From Urechidicola croceus (GTDB taxonomy: Bacteria; Bacteroidota; Bacteroidia; Flavobacteriales; Flavobacteriaceae), in contig CAJIZG010000005.1 in NCBI GenBank assembly GCA_905181865.1, positions 561,457-625,456 on the forward strand: DNA of 64,000 nucleotides. Reading direction: 5' to 3'. Below are positions 27,516 through 36,865 of this stretch, in pieces (the first letter of the stretch is position 1; every line of letters starts with the position of its first letter). Both the position numbers and the translations under genes were made by a program. The notes beneath the pieces were generated by a model, which was not told the DNA's origin, did not search any database, and worked only from the letters and a program-made list of their open reading frames with translations.

Positions 27516-27672
27516 AAGGAGATTTTTTTCAAAAAGATAAAAAAAGGTGCTTATTTTTTTGAGAAACGGAAAAAAATCAATTTTTAGAACCTACCTTAAA
27601 AATTAAAATTAGGCTGAAGGTATGTAATAGAACCCTTTGCCCGTAAGAATATATCCCTAAAAATAATCTATT

Positions 27673-30600
27673 ATGATAAAAAATATATCTTTACTATTAC
27701 TCTTATTTATTGCCAATACCATCAATGCACAAGAAGTATTTAATCTAAACGATCCCCATGCCAGTTTACAAACAGAAATTCATATTTCAAAAGGTAAGTC
27801 TGCTTCAGAATTTAACAGTGCACAAAGGGTTAGAGAACTTCAAATCAACCCAATTTTACAAAAAAAAGATCAAATAAGTATCAAAGATGTAATTGTACTT
27901 GATTTATTTAATGACAAATCATTCAAAGCCATTGTAGAAAATATTAGTGTTGATGTCAACGGTGTTTTATTAATTCGTGCAAAATTGTTGGAGTATAATT
28001 ATGCCTATTGCTTAATATCTTCATCTAATGGTAAAACTTTTATTTCAATAGAAATACCCGAAATTAATGAGTTGTATAGGTCAAAGTTTGACCATCAAAA
28101 AAACTCCTATCGTTTATTGCAAATTGATAAATCAAAACAAGTAATTCTTGAAGGAGGTTCTCCTAAAATCCCTCCATCAAAAGTTCAACAAAAGGATAAT
28201 TTAAAAAAAAAGATTCAACCAGAACCTCTAAACCCAATTATTGACAAAAATGCCGCCATAAAAACAGAGAATGTCTTAAACAAACCCACTGTAATAAATG
28301 ATGAAAATACTCAAGATATTGTTACGTTATTAATTGTTTATACCCCAGCTGCAGCAGCATGGGCGACTGAAAATGAAACTGGTATTAATAATACCATTAG
28401 TATGTTAATGGAAAAATCACAATTAGCCCTTAATAATAGTAATTCTTTATTAACGCTTGAACTTGTTCACACTGCTGAGGTGGATTATACAGAGCTCGAT
28501 ACTGGTGATGATTTGGATAATTTAACGTATACTTCAGATGGAATTATGGACAATGTACATATTTTAAGAGACGCTTATGCTGCAGACCTCGTTATCTTAT
28601 TAGGACACATTAGTTTCACAGGAGGGCTTGCGTGGTTATTAAATGATTCACCAGAAAATGGAGGGTCTCCTAATTATGGGTTTTCTTTAAATCGAGTGCA
28701 ACAGGCTAGTTGGACTTTTACTGTAGTTCATGAAATAGGTCACAATATGGGGCTAGGTCATTCAAAAATACAAAATCTTCAGCCAGGTCCCGGTTTTTAT
28801 GACTATTCAGCGGGTTGGCGCTGGACAGGAAACGATGATGGCAAATATTGTTCAGTTATGGCCTACCAAAGCGGATCCAATTATGACGATGGAATTAGTC
28901 ATGCACGAGTTCCTTATTTTTCAAATCCAAGTATTAATCATCAGGGAACTCCGACAGGTAATGCAGCAGATGGTGATAGCGCACGTTCTTTGCGAGAGAC
29001 AAAAATGGCGGTTTCAGGCTATAGAGTTGATAATTGCATTTATCCTGTAGATCAGGTTTCATCATTTACATCTTCCTCAATACAGAATAATTCTATGACA
29101 ATAGGTTGGACAAGAGGAAATGGAGATTCAATTTTGGTTTTAGCCAGAGCAGTGGATGCTATAAATGCAGACCCTTTAGATCGTGTATCTTATACGGCTA
29201 ATGCAGCCGTTGGTATTGGGACTCAAATTGGAAGCGAAAATTTTGTCGTTTACAACGGGACAGGTACTTCAGTAGATTTAACAGCGTTAGCAGCGGGAAC
29301 TACTTATAACTTTGCTCTTTATGAATATACTACTACTGAAAATTGTTATTTGTTGGCCCCTTTAACAGGAAGTGCATTAACTACAGGATGTAATGTGTCA
29401 TTTACTTATGATACGGCTACTTTTTGTGCAGATGCTGCAGACCCTACGCCAACCATTACGGGTTTAACAGGTGGGACATTCTCAAGTACAGGTGGTTTAT
29501 CAATTATCCCGAGTTCAGGAATTATAGATGTTTCTACAAGTACCCCTGGAACATATTCAGTTACCTATATAACTGCAGGAACTTGTACTAATAGTTCAAG
29601 TGTTTCTGTTACTATCAATGCATTGGGAAATACGTCATTTAGTTATGGAGCGGCTGCTTTTTGTGCAGATGCTGCAGACCCTACGCCAACCATTACGGGT
29701 TTAACAGGTGGGACATTCTCAAGTACAGGTGGTTTATCAATTATCCCGAGTTCAGGAATTATAGATGTTTCTACAAGTACCCCTGGAACATATTCAGTTA
29801 CCTATGCAACCATAGCTCCTTGTCCAAACAGTTCAAGTGTTTCTGTTACAGTGTTTCCATTACCAACGGTTACATTTACAACGCCTGTGAACTTATGTGT
29901 AAATGCAGGTGTTCAATCAAGTCTTGGCGGTGGTGCGCCAGCACAGGATACATCATTAGGAGATACAGGAGTTTATAGTGGAATAGGAGTTACAGATGTT
30001 GGAAATGGAATGTATCGTTTTGATCCTGCAATAGCAGGAGTAGGAATGCATATGTTAACCTATACTTATACAGATGGAAATGGTTGTAAAAATTCAGCAT
30101 CACATGATGTTGAAGTATTTGCACTACCAAACGTAACCTTCACAGCTCCTTCAAGTCCATTTTGTCCCAATTCATCAGAGTCTGGCTTATCAGGAGGATT
30201 ACCTGCAGGCGGCGTATACAGTGGGTTAGGAGTTACTGATGATGGAAATGGAATAAGTTATAGTTTTGCATCCCTAGTAACAAATGATTTAATTGCAATA
30301 ACTTACACTTATACAAATGCAAACGGATGTACAACTTCAATATCAGACAATGTCATTGTTGAAGATAATATAGCTCCAATAATAGTTGCCCAAGACATTA
30401 CAGTGCAGTTGGATGAATTGGGAACAGCAACTACCACAGCAGAATCCATAGACAATGGTTCAACCGATAATTGTTCAATAGCAACAATGATAATTGATAA
30501 GGATACTTTTACTTGTGACGATATAGGAGAAAACAACGTTACCTTAACAGTAACTGATGTAAACGGGAATAGCAGTACAGCTACTGTAGTTATAACTATT

Positions 30601-31509
30601 GAAGATATTGTTAAGCCAACAGCACTAACTCAAGACATCACAGTTCAATTAGATGCTGATGGATTGGCAAGTATAACAGCAGCACAAATTGATAATGGTT
30701 CAACTGATAATTGTTCAATAGCAACAATGACCATTGACAAGGATGCCTTTAATTGCGAAAGTTTAGGAGGGAATACAGTTACCTTAACGGTAACAGATCT
30801 ATCTGGAAATAGCACTACAGCAACTACTATCATTACAGTAGAGGATAACATAGCGCCACAAGTAGTCACTAAAGATGTAGTTATTACATTAGATCAAACA
30901 GGCACTATTTCTGTTACTGCAGAAGAATTTATAGATGAAAGTTATGACAATTGTAGTCTGTCAAGTGTACGTATTGATCGCACAAATTTTGATTGTGCAA
31001 ACTTAGGAGATTATACTATTACCTTAACAGTAATAGACTCTTATGGAAACACAGCTACTGAAACAGCAATACTTACCTTAACAGGAGATGATATAGATGG
31101 TGATTTAATAGCAGATGATTGTGATGACGATATAGATGGCGATGGTGTTGATAATGCTACTGATAATAGTCCACGTGTTAGTAATTCTGGCCAAGAAGAT
31201 ATAGACCGCAACGGTATAGGAGATGTTAGCGATCAAGGGGCCTTAGAAATACCGGAAGGATTTTCTCCAAATGGAGATGGCAACAATGATGAGTTTATCA
31301 TTATGGGTCTTCATAAATATCCGAATAACCGGATCCAAATTTATAACCGAAATGGAAATATGGTGTATGAATCCAACAATTACCAAAATTATTGGGATGG
31401 TATTTCCTCTGGAAAAAACAGAAAATTACCTGCAGCACCTTACTATTATGTATTAAGTGTGAATGGCGGAAGTAAAATAGTAAAAGGCTGGTTATACATC
31501 AATTATTAA
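27673..31509 (+). CDS. Secreted reprolysin-like zinc metalloprotease with type IX secretion signal (type B CTD)
   Basis: 1278 residues. Signal peptide at 1-~20 (LLLLFIANTINAQ); a pro-region to ~190; a zincin domain with HEIGHNMGLGH (H-E-x2-H-x2-G-x2-H) near residue 355; a fibronectin-III-like stretch (~450-560); two almost identical ~79-residue repeats starting near ATFCADAADPTPTITGL; PKD/SprB-like modules; three HYR-like repeats (SIDNGSTDNCS); a thrombospondin-3-like calcium-binding run (DGDLIADDCDDDIDGDGVD); and a gliding-motility CTD (EGFSPNGDGNNDEF, IYNRNGNMVYE). It is exported by T9SS and attached to, or released from, the cell surface. A PorP/SprF partner follows 8 nt later. Bracketed by IS copies. 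Confidence 0.93.
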   Translation: MIKNISLLLLLFIANTINAQEVFNLNDPHASLQTEIHISKGKSASEFNSAQRVRELQINPILQKKDQISIKDVIVLDLFNDKSFKAIVENISVDVNGVLLIRAKLLEYNYAYCLISSSNGKTFISIEIPEINELYRSKFDHQKNSYRLLQIDKSKQVILEGGSPKIPPSKVQQKDNLKKKIQPEPLNPIIDKNAAIKTENVLNKPTVINDENTQDIVTLLIVYTPAAAAWATENETGINNTISMLMEKSQLALNNSNSLLTLELVHTAEVDYTELDTGDDLDNLTYTSDGIMDNVHILRDAYAADLVILLGHISFTGGLAWLLNDSPENGGSPNYGFSLNRVQQASWTFTVVHEIGHNMGLGHSKIQNLQPGPGFYDYSAGWRWTGNDDGKYCSVMAYQSGSNYDDGISHARVPYFSNPSINHQGTPTGNAADGDSARSLRETKMAVSGYRVDNCIYPVDQVSSFTSSSIQNNSMTIGWTRGNGDSILVLARAVDAINADPLDRVSYTANAAVGIGTQIGSENFVVYNGTGTSVDLTALAAGTTYNFALYEYTTTENCYLLAPLTGSALTTGCNVSFTYDTATFCADAADPTPTITGLTGGTFSSTGGLSIIPSSGIIDVSTSTPGTYSVTYITAGTCTNSSSVSVTINALGNTSFSYGAAAFCADAADPTPTITGLTGGTFSSTGGLSIIPSSGIIDVSTSTPGTYSVTYATIAPCPNSSSVSVTVFPLPTVTFTTPVNLCVNAGVQSSLGGGAPAQDTSLGDTGVYSGIGVTDVGNGMYRFDPAIAGVGMHMLTYTYTDGNGCKNSASHDVEVFALPNVTFTAPSSPFCPNSSESGLSGGLPAGGVYSGLGVTDDGNGISYSFASLVTNDLIAITYTYTNANGCTTSISDNVIVEDNIAPIIVAQDITVQLDELGTATTTAESIDNGSTDNCSIATMIIDKDTFTCDDIGENNVTLTVTDVNGNSSTATVVITIEDIVKPTALTQDITVQLDADGLASITAAQIDNGSTDNCSIATMTIDKDAFNCESLGGNTVTLTVTDLSGNSTTATTIITVEDNIAPQVVTKDVVITLDQTGTISVTAEEFIDESYDNCSLSSVRIDRTNFDCANLGDYTITLTVIDSYGNTATETAILTLTGDDIDGDLIADDCDDDIDGDGVDNATDNSPRVSNSGQEDIDRNGIGDVSDQGALEIPEGFSPNGDGNNDEFIIMGLHKYPNNRIQIYNRNGNMVYESNNYQNYWDGISSGKNRKLPAAPYYYVLSVNGGSKIVKGWLYINY
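29420..29805 (+). repeat. Identical 149-bp in-frame repeat inside the protease gene
   Basis: 29420-29568 and 29657-29805 are identical at nucleotide level, 237 bp (79 codons) apart. Perfect identity including silent sites points to recent duplication or gene conversion of one surface module. Confidence 0.93.
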
Positions 31510-31517
31510 AGAAAATT

Positions 31518-32492
31518 ATGAAAAATGTATTTAAACAACTTGTATTTGTAAGTGCTTTTTTGATTATTTTAAAAAGTAATGCACAACAAGATCCGTTATA
31601 CACACAGTATTATAATAACTTTAGTTTAATCAACCCTGCGTACTCTGGGAGTCACGGTTTGTTTACGGCTACGGCTAATTTTCGCAGTCAATGGGCTGGA
31701 GAAGCGGGTAGTCCAGAAACACAAACACTTTCATTACACGGCCCTGTAGGTAAAAAAGTTGGTTTGGGTTTATCGATTGTTAACGATAAAGTATTTGTAT
31801 CAAGTGAAACCCATGTATATGCAGATTTTTCGTATTCCATAGATCTAACGGAAGCTTCTACACTCGCTTTTGGTTTAAAAGCAGGCGGTAGTTTTTTAAA
31901 CGTAGATTTACTAAAACTTGGGATAGAAAACGACCCTTTGTTTAGTGAAAACCTAAATGAATTTAACCCAAATATTGGCGCAGGAGCTTTTTACTATACC
32001 GATCGGTTTTATGCAAGTATATCGACCGTAAATATTTTGCAGACGACACATTATGACAAAAATAGTACCGTGGTATCAAATGCTTCAAAAGAGATGATAT
32101 TTTACCTTTCATCGGGCTATGTATTTAATATAAGTGACGCTTTTAAACTCCGCCCATCCTTTATGTTAAGAGGTGTAAACGGTGCGCCGCTTTCTACGGA
32201 TATTTCTACAAGTATCTTATGGCTTGATAAAATAGAATTTGGCATTGCATATAGAATAGATACTTCAATTTCTGGATTATTCCAATTACGAGTAACAGAT
32301 AATTTAAAAGTAGGGTATACCTATGACGCAAGTACTTCAGAACTTTCTAATTACAACAATGGATCTCATGAATTTTCTGTCATTTTAAATATGGGAAAAT
32401 CGAGCAATAAGAGGAAAGCACCTTTTTTCTGGATGAAAAAGAAAAACTCTGAAGAAATTTTGAAAATAAAGAATGAAGATAGCGAAAATTAG
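31518..32492 (+). CDS. PorP/SprF-family type IX secretion system membrane protein
   Basis: 324 residues: signal peptide ending NAQQDPLYTQYYNNFSLINP, the start typical of PorP/SprF proteins, then GSHGLFTATANFRSQW and amphipathic strands of an outer-membrane barrel. SprF-like proteins act with T9SS to export or anchor a dedicated large adhesin or enzyme with a type B CTD encoded next door. Here the partner is the upstream metalloprotease. A strong terminator follows. Confidence 0.93.
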   Translation: MKNVFKQLVFVSAFLIILKSNAQQDPLYTQYYNNFSLINPAYSGSHGLFTATANFRSQWAGEAGSPETQTLSLHGPVGKKVGLGLSIVNDKVFVSSETHVYADFSYSIDLTEASTLAFGLKAGGSFLNVDLLKLGIENDPLFSENLNEFNPNIGAGAFYYTDRFYASISTVNILQTTHYDKNSTVVSNASKEMIFYLSSGYVFNISDAFKLRPSFMLRGVNGAPLSTDISTSILWLDKIEFGIAYRIDTSISGLFQLRVTDNLKVGYTYDASTSELSNYNNGSHEFSVILNMGKSSNKRKAPFFWMKKKNSEEILKIKNEDSEN

Positions 32493-32524
32493 TTTTCAGC
32501 GATTATTGAAAAACTCAAGACTGA

Positions 32525-32554
32525 AAAACCCAAGCAAATTGCTTGGGTTTTTTG
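32525..32554 (+). terminator. Rho-independent terminator after the SprF gene
   Basis: AAACCCAAGC (32526-32535) pairs with GCTTGGGTTT (32541-32550), followed by more T. It lies 33 bp after the stop codon and before the second IS copy. Confidence 0.9.
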
Positions 32555-32610
32555 TGTCTACTAAAAGCACGTTTTATCTAAAAAAAACGTAAACATATAG
32601 GGGGCATCAG

Positions 32611-33570
32611 AACCTTGAAAGAACTTAAAGTAAATAAAACTACATTTTACAAGTGGTATAAATCTTACTTGGATAATGGGTATGCTGGTTTAGTAAGAAA
32701 ACAGTCTAGTCAAAAATATAGTTGGAATAGAATTAATGATGCCGACCGAGATAAAGTCGTTGGAATAGCCTTGGAGAAATCTGAATTATCATCCAGAGAA
32801 CTTGCTTGGCATATCACCGATACCTATCGTTATTACGTTAGTGAATCTAGTGTTTATCGCATTTTAAAATCTAATGGACTTATTACAACTCCTTCATTCA
32901 GAGTGATGAGTGCCTCTGATAGCTTCTATGACAAAACCACTTCTGTAAATCAAATGTGGCAAACTGATTTTACTTATTTTAAAATCTACGGTTGGGATTG
33001 GTATTATTTATCAACGATTTTAGATGATTACAGTCGTTTCATTGTTCGTTGAGAGTTATGTTCAACAATGAAAGTGATAGATGTAAAAAACACCATAGAT
33101 AAGGTTTTATTTACAGTAGAATTACCTGAGAACAGACCTCCCAAACTACTGTCAGATAATGGCTCTTGTTATATCTCGAATGAACTTGCAGCGTATTTAC
33201 AAGAAAAAAATATTCATCATGTAAGAGGGAAGCCATTACATCCACAGACACAAGGAAAGATTGAAAGATATCATCGTTCCATGAAAAATGTGGTTACATT
33301 GGATAATTACTTTAGTCCAGGTCAACTTGCAGTTAAAATGGAAGAGTTCGTGAAGTATTATAATTTTCAGCGATATCATGAATCTTTAGAAAACCTAACT
33401 CCTTCAGATGTCTATTTTGGAAATGGACAGAAGAAATTAAAACAACGGAAATTGATTAAAACAGAACATTACAAGCAAGAAAAAAACAGTTCCAAAAAAA
33501 TCAATTAAATTTGTAAGAGTACTCTCTTAAATTTTAACTCAAAAAGTTCAAATTTGTTTGACGACATACA
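32611..33570 (+). mobile_element. IS3-family insertion sequence, 5'-truncated copy 2
   Basis: Near-identical to copy 1 from the deletion junction (AGAACC, then TTGAAAGAACTTAAAG) to the right end GACGACATACA at 33570. The left third, including OrfA and the left terminal repeat, is missing. Same orientation as copy 1, so the protease-SprF pair is flanked by two direct copies. Confidence 0.88.
32615..33508 (+). pseudogene. IS3-family transposase OrfB with an internal stop
   Basis: Helix-turn-helix, then DDE domain: QTDFTYFKIYGWDWYYLST, LSDNGSCYIS, HPQTQGKIERYHRS. The frame is intact except for TGA at 33050-33052, where the intact copy has TGG; the frame resumes unchanged after the stop. No OrfA, so the copy cannot transpose on its own. 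Confidence 0.85.
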
Positions 33571-33599
33571 ATTTGTAAAATAAAAATAAAGTAATCTTA

Positions 33600-35081
33600 A
33601 TGTTGGTAAAAACTAAATTTTATACGTCGCTATTTTTTATTCTAATCCTGATTCTTACGGGGTGTAAGAAGCAAAAAGAAGAAAAATCAATCCTTTTATA
33701 TTGTGCCGCAGGAATCAAACCAGCGTTAGAAAAAGTAGCGAAATCATACTATGAAGAGTATGGTATTCGCGTTGATTTACAATTTGGCGGTTCAGGAACT
33801 TTACTAGCAAATATTCGTATAGCACAGCAAGGAGATTTATATGTAGCCGCTGATAAAAGTTATGTAGATGAAGCGATACATTATGGGTTGATTGATGAAA
33901 CACAACCGCTGGCTAAAATTAAGCCCGTTATTGCAGTGCAGAAAGGGAATCCAAAGGGTATTAAATCGGTTGAAGATTTAAAAGTTGCCTCAATTAAAGT
34001 TGCGATAGCAAACCCAGAAGCCGCATCTATTGGAAGGTTGATGAAAAATATTTTAACGAAATCCAATCACTGGGAAGCGATTAAAGAGAATGCAACGGTG
34101 TTCATGCCAACGGTAGTTGAAGTCGCGAATAATATAAAGTTGGAAGCGGTAGATGCTGGAATTGTTTGGGATGCTACGGCAAATCAATATGATGATTTGG
34201 AAATTGTAACGATACCTGAATTTGATTCACACATAAAAAATATTACCATTGGAGTTCTGAAATTTTCGAAACAGCCAACTGAGGCATTAAAATTTTTAAG
34301 ATATCTCGCTGCAAAAGATAAAGGATTACTTGTTTTTGATAGGTTAGGATATGAGGCCATTGAAGGGGATCAATGGAGTGAGACGCCAGAATTATTATTT
34401 TACAGTGGAGGTGTTAATAGAGCTGCCATTGATAATACGGTTCGAAAATTTGAGGAACGTGAAGGTGTTGACGTAATTAGAGTATACACTGGTTGTGGAA
34501 TATTAGTGTCTCAAATGAAAGCGGGTCAAGAACCAGATGCGTATTTTTCCTGCGACGTTTCATTTATGACGCAAGTGGAAGATCGCTTTAGTGATATTAC
34601 AGATATTTCAAAAACGGATATTATAATTGCGGTACCGAAAGGAAACCCATTACAAATAAAGATATTAAAAGATTTGTCAACGGCTGATTTGAAATTAGGC
34701 GTGTGCAATCATGAGTTAAGCGCTTTAGGGTTTTTAACCAAGAAATTATTAGAAAGTCAAAATCTGTGGGAATCAGTTTATTCAAATGTACGTGTTCAAA
34801 CACCAACGGCAGATTTATTGGTAAATCAACTACGAACGGGATCTTTGGATGCCGTCGTGGTTTATGAGGCGAATGTAGCTCAGATAAAAAATAAAATCGA
34901 TATTGTTCGGTTGACTCAAAAGGAGGCGATGGCGCTACAGAATTTTGGTGTGTCTTTAAAATCTAACAACAGGTATTTGACAAAGCGATTGTTAAAAACG
35001 ATTACAGATGAGAAATCTAAAGAAGTTTTTTTAGATAATGGTTTTACATGGGAATTTAGCAAGGAACAAACTCTTAATTAA
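33600..35081 (+). CDS. Tandem two-domain ModA-like substrate-binding lipoprotein
   Basis: 493 residues, about twice a normal ModA. Lipoprotein signal ending LILTGC (Cys near residue 22). Domain 1 (~30-260): LLYCAAGIKPALEKVAKSY, FGGSGTLLANI, GDLYVAADKSYVDEA. Domain 2 (~265-490): LLFYSGGVNRAAIDNTVRKF, YTGCGILVSQM, DAYFSCDVSFM. Both resemble the periplasmic molybdate/tungstate-binding fold with the AAG/SGG anion loop. modB and modC homologues follow. Only ~30 bp separate it from the right end of IS copy 2, so its original promoter may be lost or replaced by IS sequence. Confidence 0.88.
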   Translation: MLVKTKFYTSLFFILILILTGCKKQKEEKSILLYCAAGIKPALEKVAKSYYEEYGIRVDLQFGGSGTLLANIRIAQQGDLYVAADKSYVDEAIHYGLIDETQPLAKIKPVIAVQKGNPKGIKSVEDLKVASIKVAIANPEAASIGRLMKNILTKSNHWEAIKENATVFMPTVVEVANNIKLEAVDAGIVWDATANQYDDLEIVTIPEFDSHIKNITIGVLKFSKQPTEALKFLRYLAAKDKGLLVFDRLGYEAIEGDQWSETPELLFYSGGVNRAAIDNTVRKFEEREGVDVIRVYTGCGILVSQMKAGQEPDAYFSCDVSFMTQVEDRFSDITDISKTDIIIAVPKGNPLQIKILKDLSTADLKLGVCNHELSALGFLTKKLLESQNLWESVYSNVRVQTPTADLLVNQLRTGSLDAVVVYEANVAQIKNKIDIVRLTQKEAMALQNFGVSLKSNNRYLTKRLLKTITDEKSKEVFLDNGFTWEFSKEQTLN

Positions 35082-35158
35082 TCAAAGTTAGTATCAAAAG
35101 TAACTACGCACAGACAAAGACGTTAACTGTTAAATCAGATCGCCCATTTTTTTTAATT

Positions 35159-35920
35159 ATGGGTGTTATTGCGTTTACGTATGTCATTTTCTTATTGGTG
35201 TTGATTTTGGCGGATATGTCTTATACCAGTCCAAATGAGATAATCAATGCTTTAAAAAGTGAGGAAATTCAGTATTCAATTAAACTGAGTTTAATTTCCT
35301 GTACAATTACTATGATTCTGAGTTTGATTGTGGCGATTCCTTTAGGATATTTTATGGCGCGATATGAGTTTCGATTTAAGAAATTTATTGATGCAGTACT
35401 GGATATTCCTATCATATTACCACCCTTAGTGATTGGGTTGAGTTTGTTGATTTTATTCAATCAAACTCCTTTAAAAGGCTTTTTAGATCTGTTTGGAATC
35501 AGTGTTTCGTTTACGGTTGTTAGCGTGATTATTGCGCAGTTTACGGTAGCTTGTGCTTTTGCGATTAGAACGATGTATATCACATTTTTGCAAATTAATA
35601 ATAGACAAGAACAGGTAGCATTGACATTGGGTTGTAACCAAAGACAATCTTTTTTTTATGTGTTATTACCCCAAGCAAAAAACGGAATTTTGACCGCTGG
35701 CGCCCTGGCTTGGGCTCGCGCCTTAGGAGAGTTTGGACCGTTATTAATATTTTCTGGTTCTACGAGAATGCGAACGGAAGTGCTATCAGTTTCTGTGTAT
35801 TTAGAAATTACAACGGGTAAGATTGAAGCTGCCGTGGCGGTTTCTATTATTATGATTATTTCTGGATTTGCTGTATTAATGATTGTTCGAATGTTTGGTG
35901 ATTCAAAAAAGATGCTGTAG
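35159..35920 (+). CDS. modB: Molybdate-type ABC transporter permease
   Basis: 253 residues with five or six transmembrane helices and the EAA loop ALTLGCNQRQSFFYVLLPQAKNGILTAG plus GEFGPLLIFSGSTRMRTE, typical of ModB/CysU-type permeases. The reading frame stays open upstream as VKSDRPFFLIMG, which resembles the family N-terminus, but offers no ATG, so the start may be a non-ATG codon a few codons earlier. Directly abuts the ATPase gene. Confidence 0.88.
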   Translation: MGVIAFTYVIFLLVLILADMSYTSPNEIINALKSEEIQYSIKLSLISCTITMILSLIVAIPLGYFMARYEFRFKKFIDAVLDIPIILPPLVIGLSLLILFNQTPLKGFLDLFGISVSFTVVSVIIAQFTVACAFAIRTMYITFLQINNRQEQVALTLGCNQRQSFFYVLLPQAKNGILTAGALAWARALGEFGPLLIFSGSTRMRTEVLSVSVYLEITTGKIEAAVAVSIIMIISGFAVLMIVRMFGDSKKML

Positions 35921-36574
35921 ATGATTGAATGTTTAGATTTAAATATAACCCAAGGCGATTTTAATTTAACCAACCTAAATTTTAAGGTTGAGAAAGGGGA
36001 TTATATTGTTTTGATGGGAAAAACGGGCTGTGGAAAAACAACTGTATTGGAATCTATCTGCGGTTTACGAAAATTGAAGTCAGGGGAAATTTGGTTAAAT
36101 GGAAAGGAAATTACTAGTTTGGTTCCGGCATTGCGAGAGATTGGATATGTGCCACAAGATGGAGCCTTGTTTGAAACTATGACGGTTGCCCAAAATATTG
36201 GTTTTGCATTGAAAATTAGAAAATGGGGAAAGTCTAAAATCGAAGAACGAACAAAAGAATTAGCAGATTTATTGCATATTTCGTACTTGCTAGAAAGGAA
36301 GGCGCAAGGATTAAGTGGCGGCGAAAAACAGCGAGTAGCATTAGCTAGAGCTTTAAGTTTTTATCCTGATGTTTTGTGTTTAGATGAGCCGCTAAGCGCA
36401 TTGGATGAAGATACGAAGGAACAAATGTATGATTTACTGATTGAGTTAAAAGAAAACTTGGATATCACTATTGTGCATGTATCTCATTCTAAAATGGAAG
36501 CTGTAAAATTAGCAAGTAGAGTGTTGTTATTTAAAGAAGGATCGATTAAAGAATTAAATCCTTTGGAAATTTAA
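35921..36574 (+). CDS. modC: Molybdate-type ABC transporter ATP-binding protein
   Basis: 217 residues: Walker A GKTGCGKTT, Q-loop YVPQDGALF, signature LSGGEKQRVALARAL, Walker B VLCLDEPLSALDE, H-loop VHVSHS. The C-terminal MOP/TOBE domain of classical ModC is missing, as in many short relatives. It starts at the base after the modB stop, so the two are coupled. Confidence 0.9.
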   Translation: MIECLDLNITQGDFNLTNLNFKVEKGDYIVLMGKTGCGKTTVLESICGLRKLKSGEIWLNGKEITSLVPALREIGYVPQDGALFETMTVAQNIGFALKIRKWGKSKIEERTKELADLLHISYLLERKAQGLSGGEKQRVALARALSFYPDVLCLDEPLSALDEDTKEQMYDLLIELKENLDITIVHVSHSKMEAVKLASRVLLFKEGSIKELNPLEI

Positions 36575-36586
36575 AATATTGTGACG

Positions 36587-36865
36587 ATGAAGATAAAATT
36601 ACGATACACCGCTCAATTAAAAGATGTTGCTAAAGCGGGAACGGATGAAATGGAATTGAAAGAGAATGTTGGGATTAAGAATTTACTAGATCAATTGGTA
36701 AAGAAATATGACAAAGAATTTGGCGCTATATTGTTTGATACTAAAGGGAATTATAGAAATTCCAATTTGATAGTGATCAATCAATCACAGGTCAATTACG
36801 CAGAGAATTCGTTGTTAAAAGACGGTGATAAAGTAACTATAATGTCACCAATATCTGGAGGGTAA
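36587..36865 (+). CDS. MoaD/ThiS-family sulfur carrier protein
   Basis: About 92 residues (ATG at 36587; a GTG at 36581 is also possible). Beta-grasp fold, ending KVTIMSPISGG with the terminal Gly-Gly that is adenylated and thiocarboxylated. It would be the small subunit of molybdopterin synthase or a related sulfur carrier. Its stop overlaps the start of the MoeB-like gene (TAATG), which would be its activating enzyme. Confidence 0.85.
   Translation: MKIKLRYTAQLKDVAKAGTDEMELKENVGIKNLLDQLVKKYDKEFGAILFDTKGNYRNSNLIVINQSQVNYAENSLLKDGDKVTIMSPISGG

Larger units (their letters stand above)
27268..27606 (+). repeat. IS-linked promoter cassette, copy A (upstream of T9SS protease)
   Basis: This segment, starting in the IS right end, is homologous in inverted orientation to 61797-62107 upstream of a surface lipoprotein. 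Shared parts in order: IS end; AATAATAGGGCTAATCAACC; a GATA tetranucleotide tract; inverted repeat ATTTCAATA-N5-TATTGAAAT; the promoter; an A/T-rich leader with a hairpin closed by GGTGCT/AGAACC (27546-27591). Copy A has an extra ~30 bp with a second GACGACATACA-like IS-end fragment at ~27345-27356. Confidence 0.85.

Noticed and set aside
30309..30869. Minus-strand frames inside the T9SS protease
   Set aside because: Shadows of the repetitive HYR modules on the other strand.
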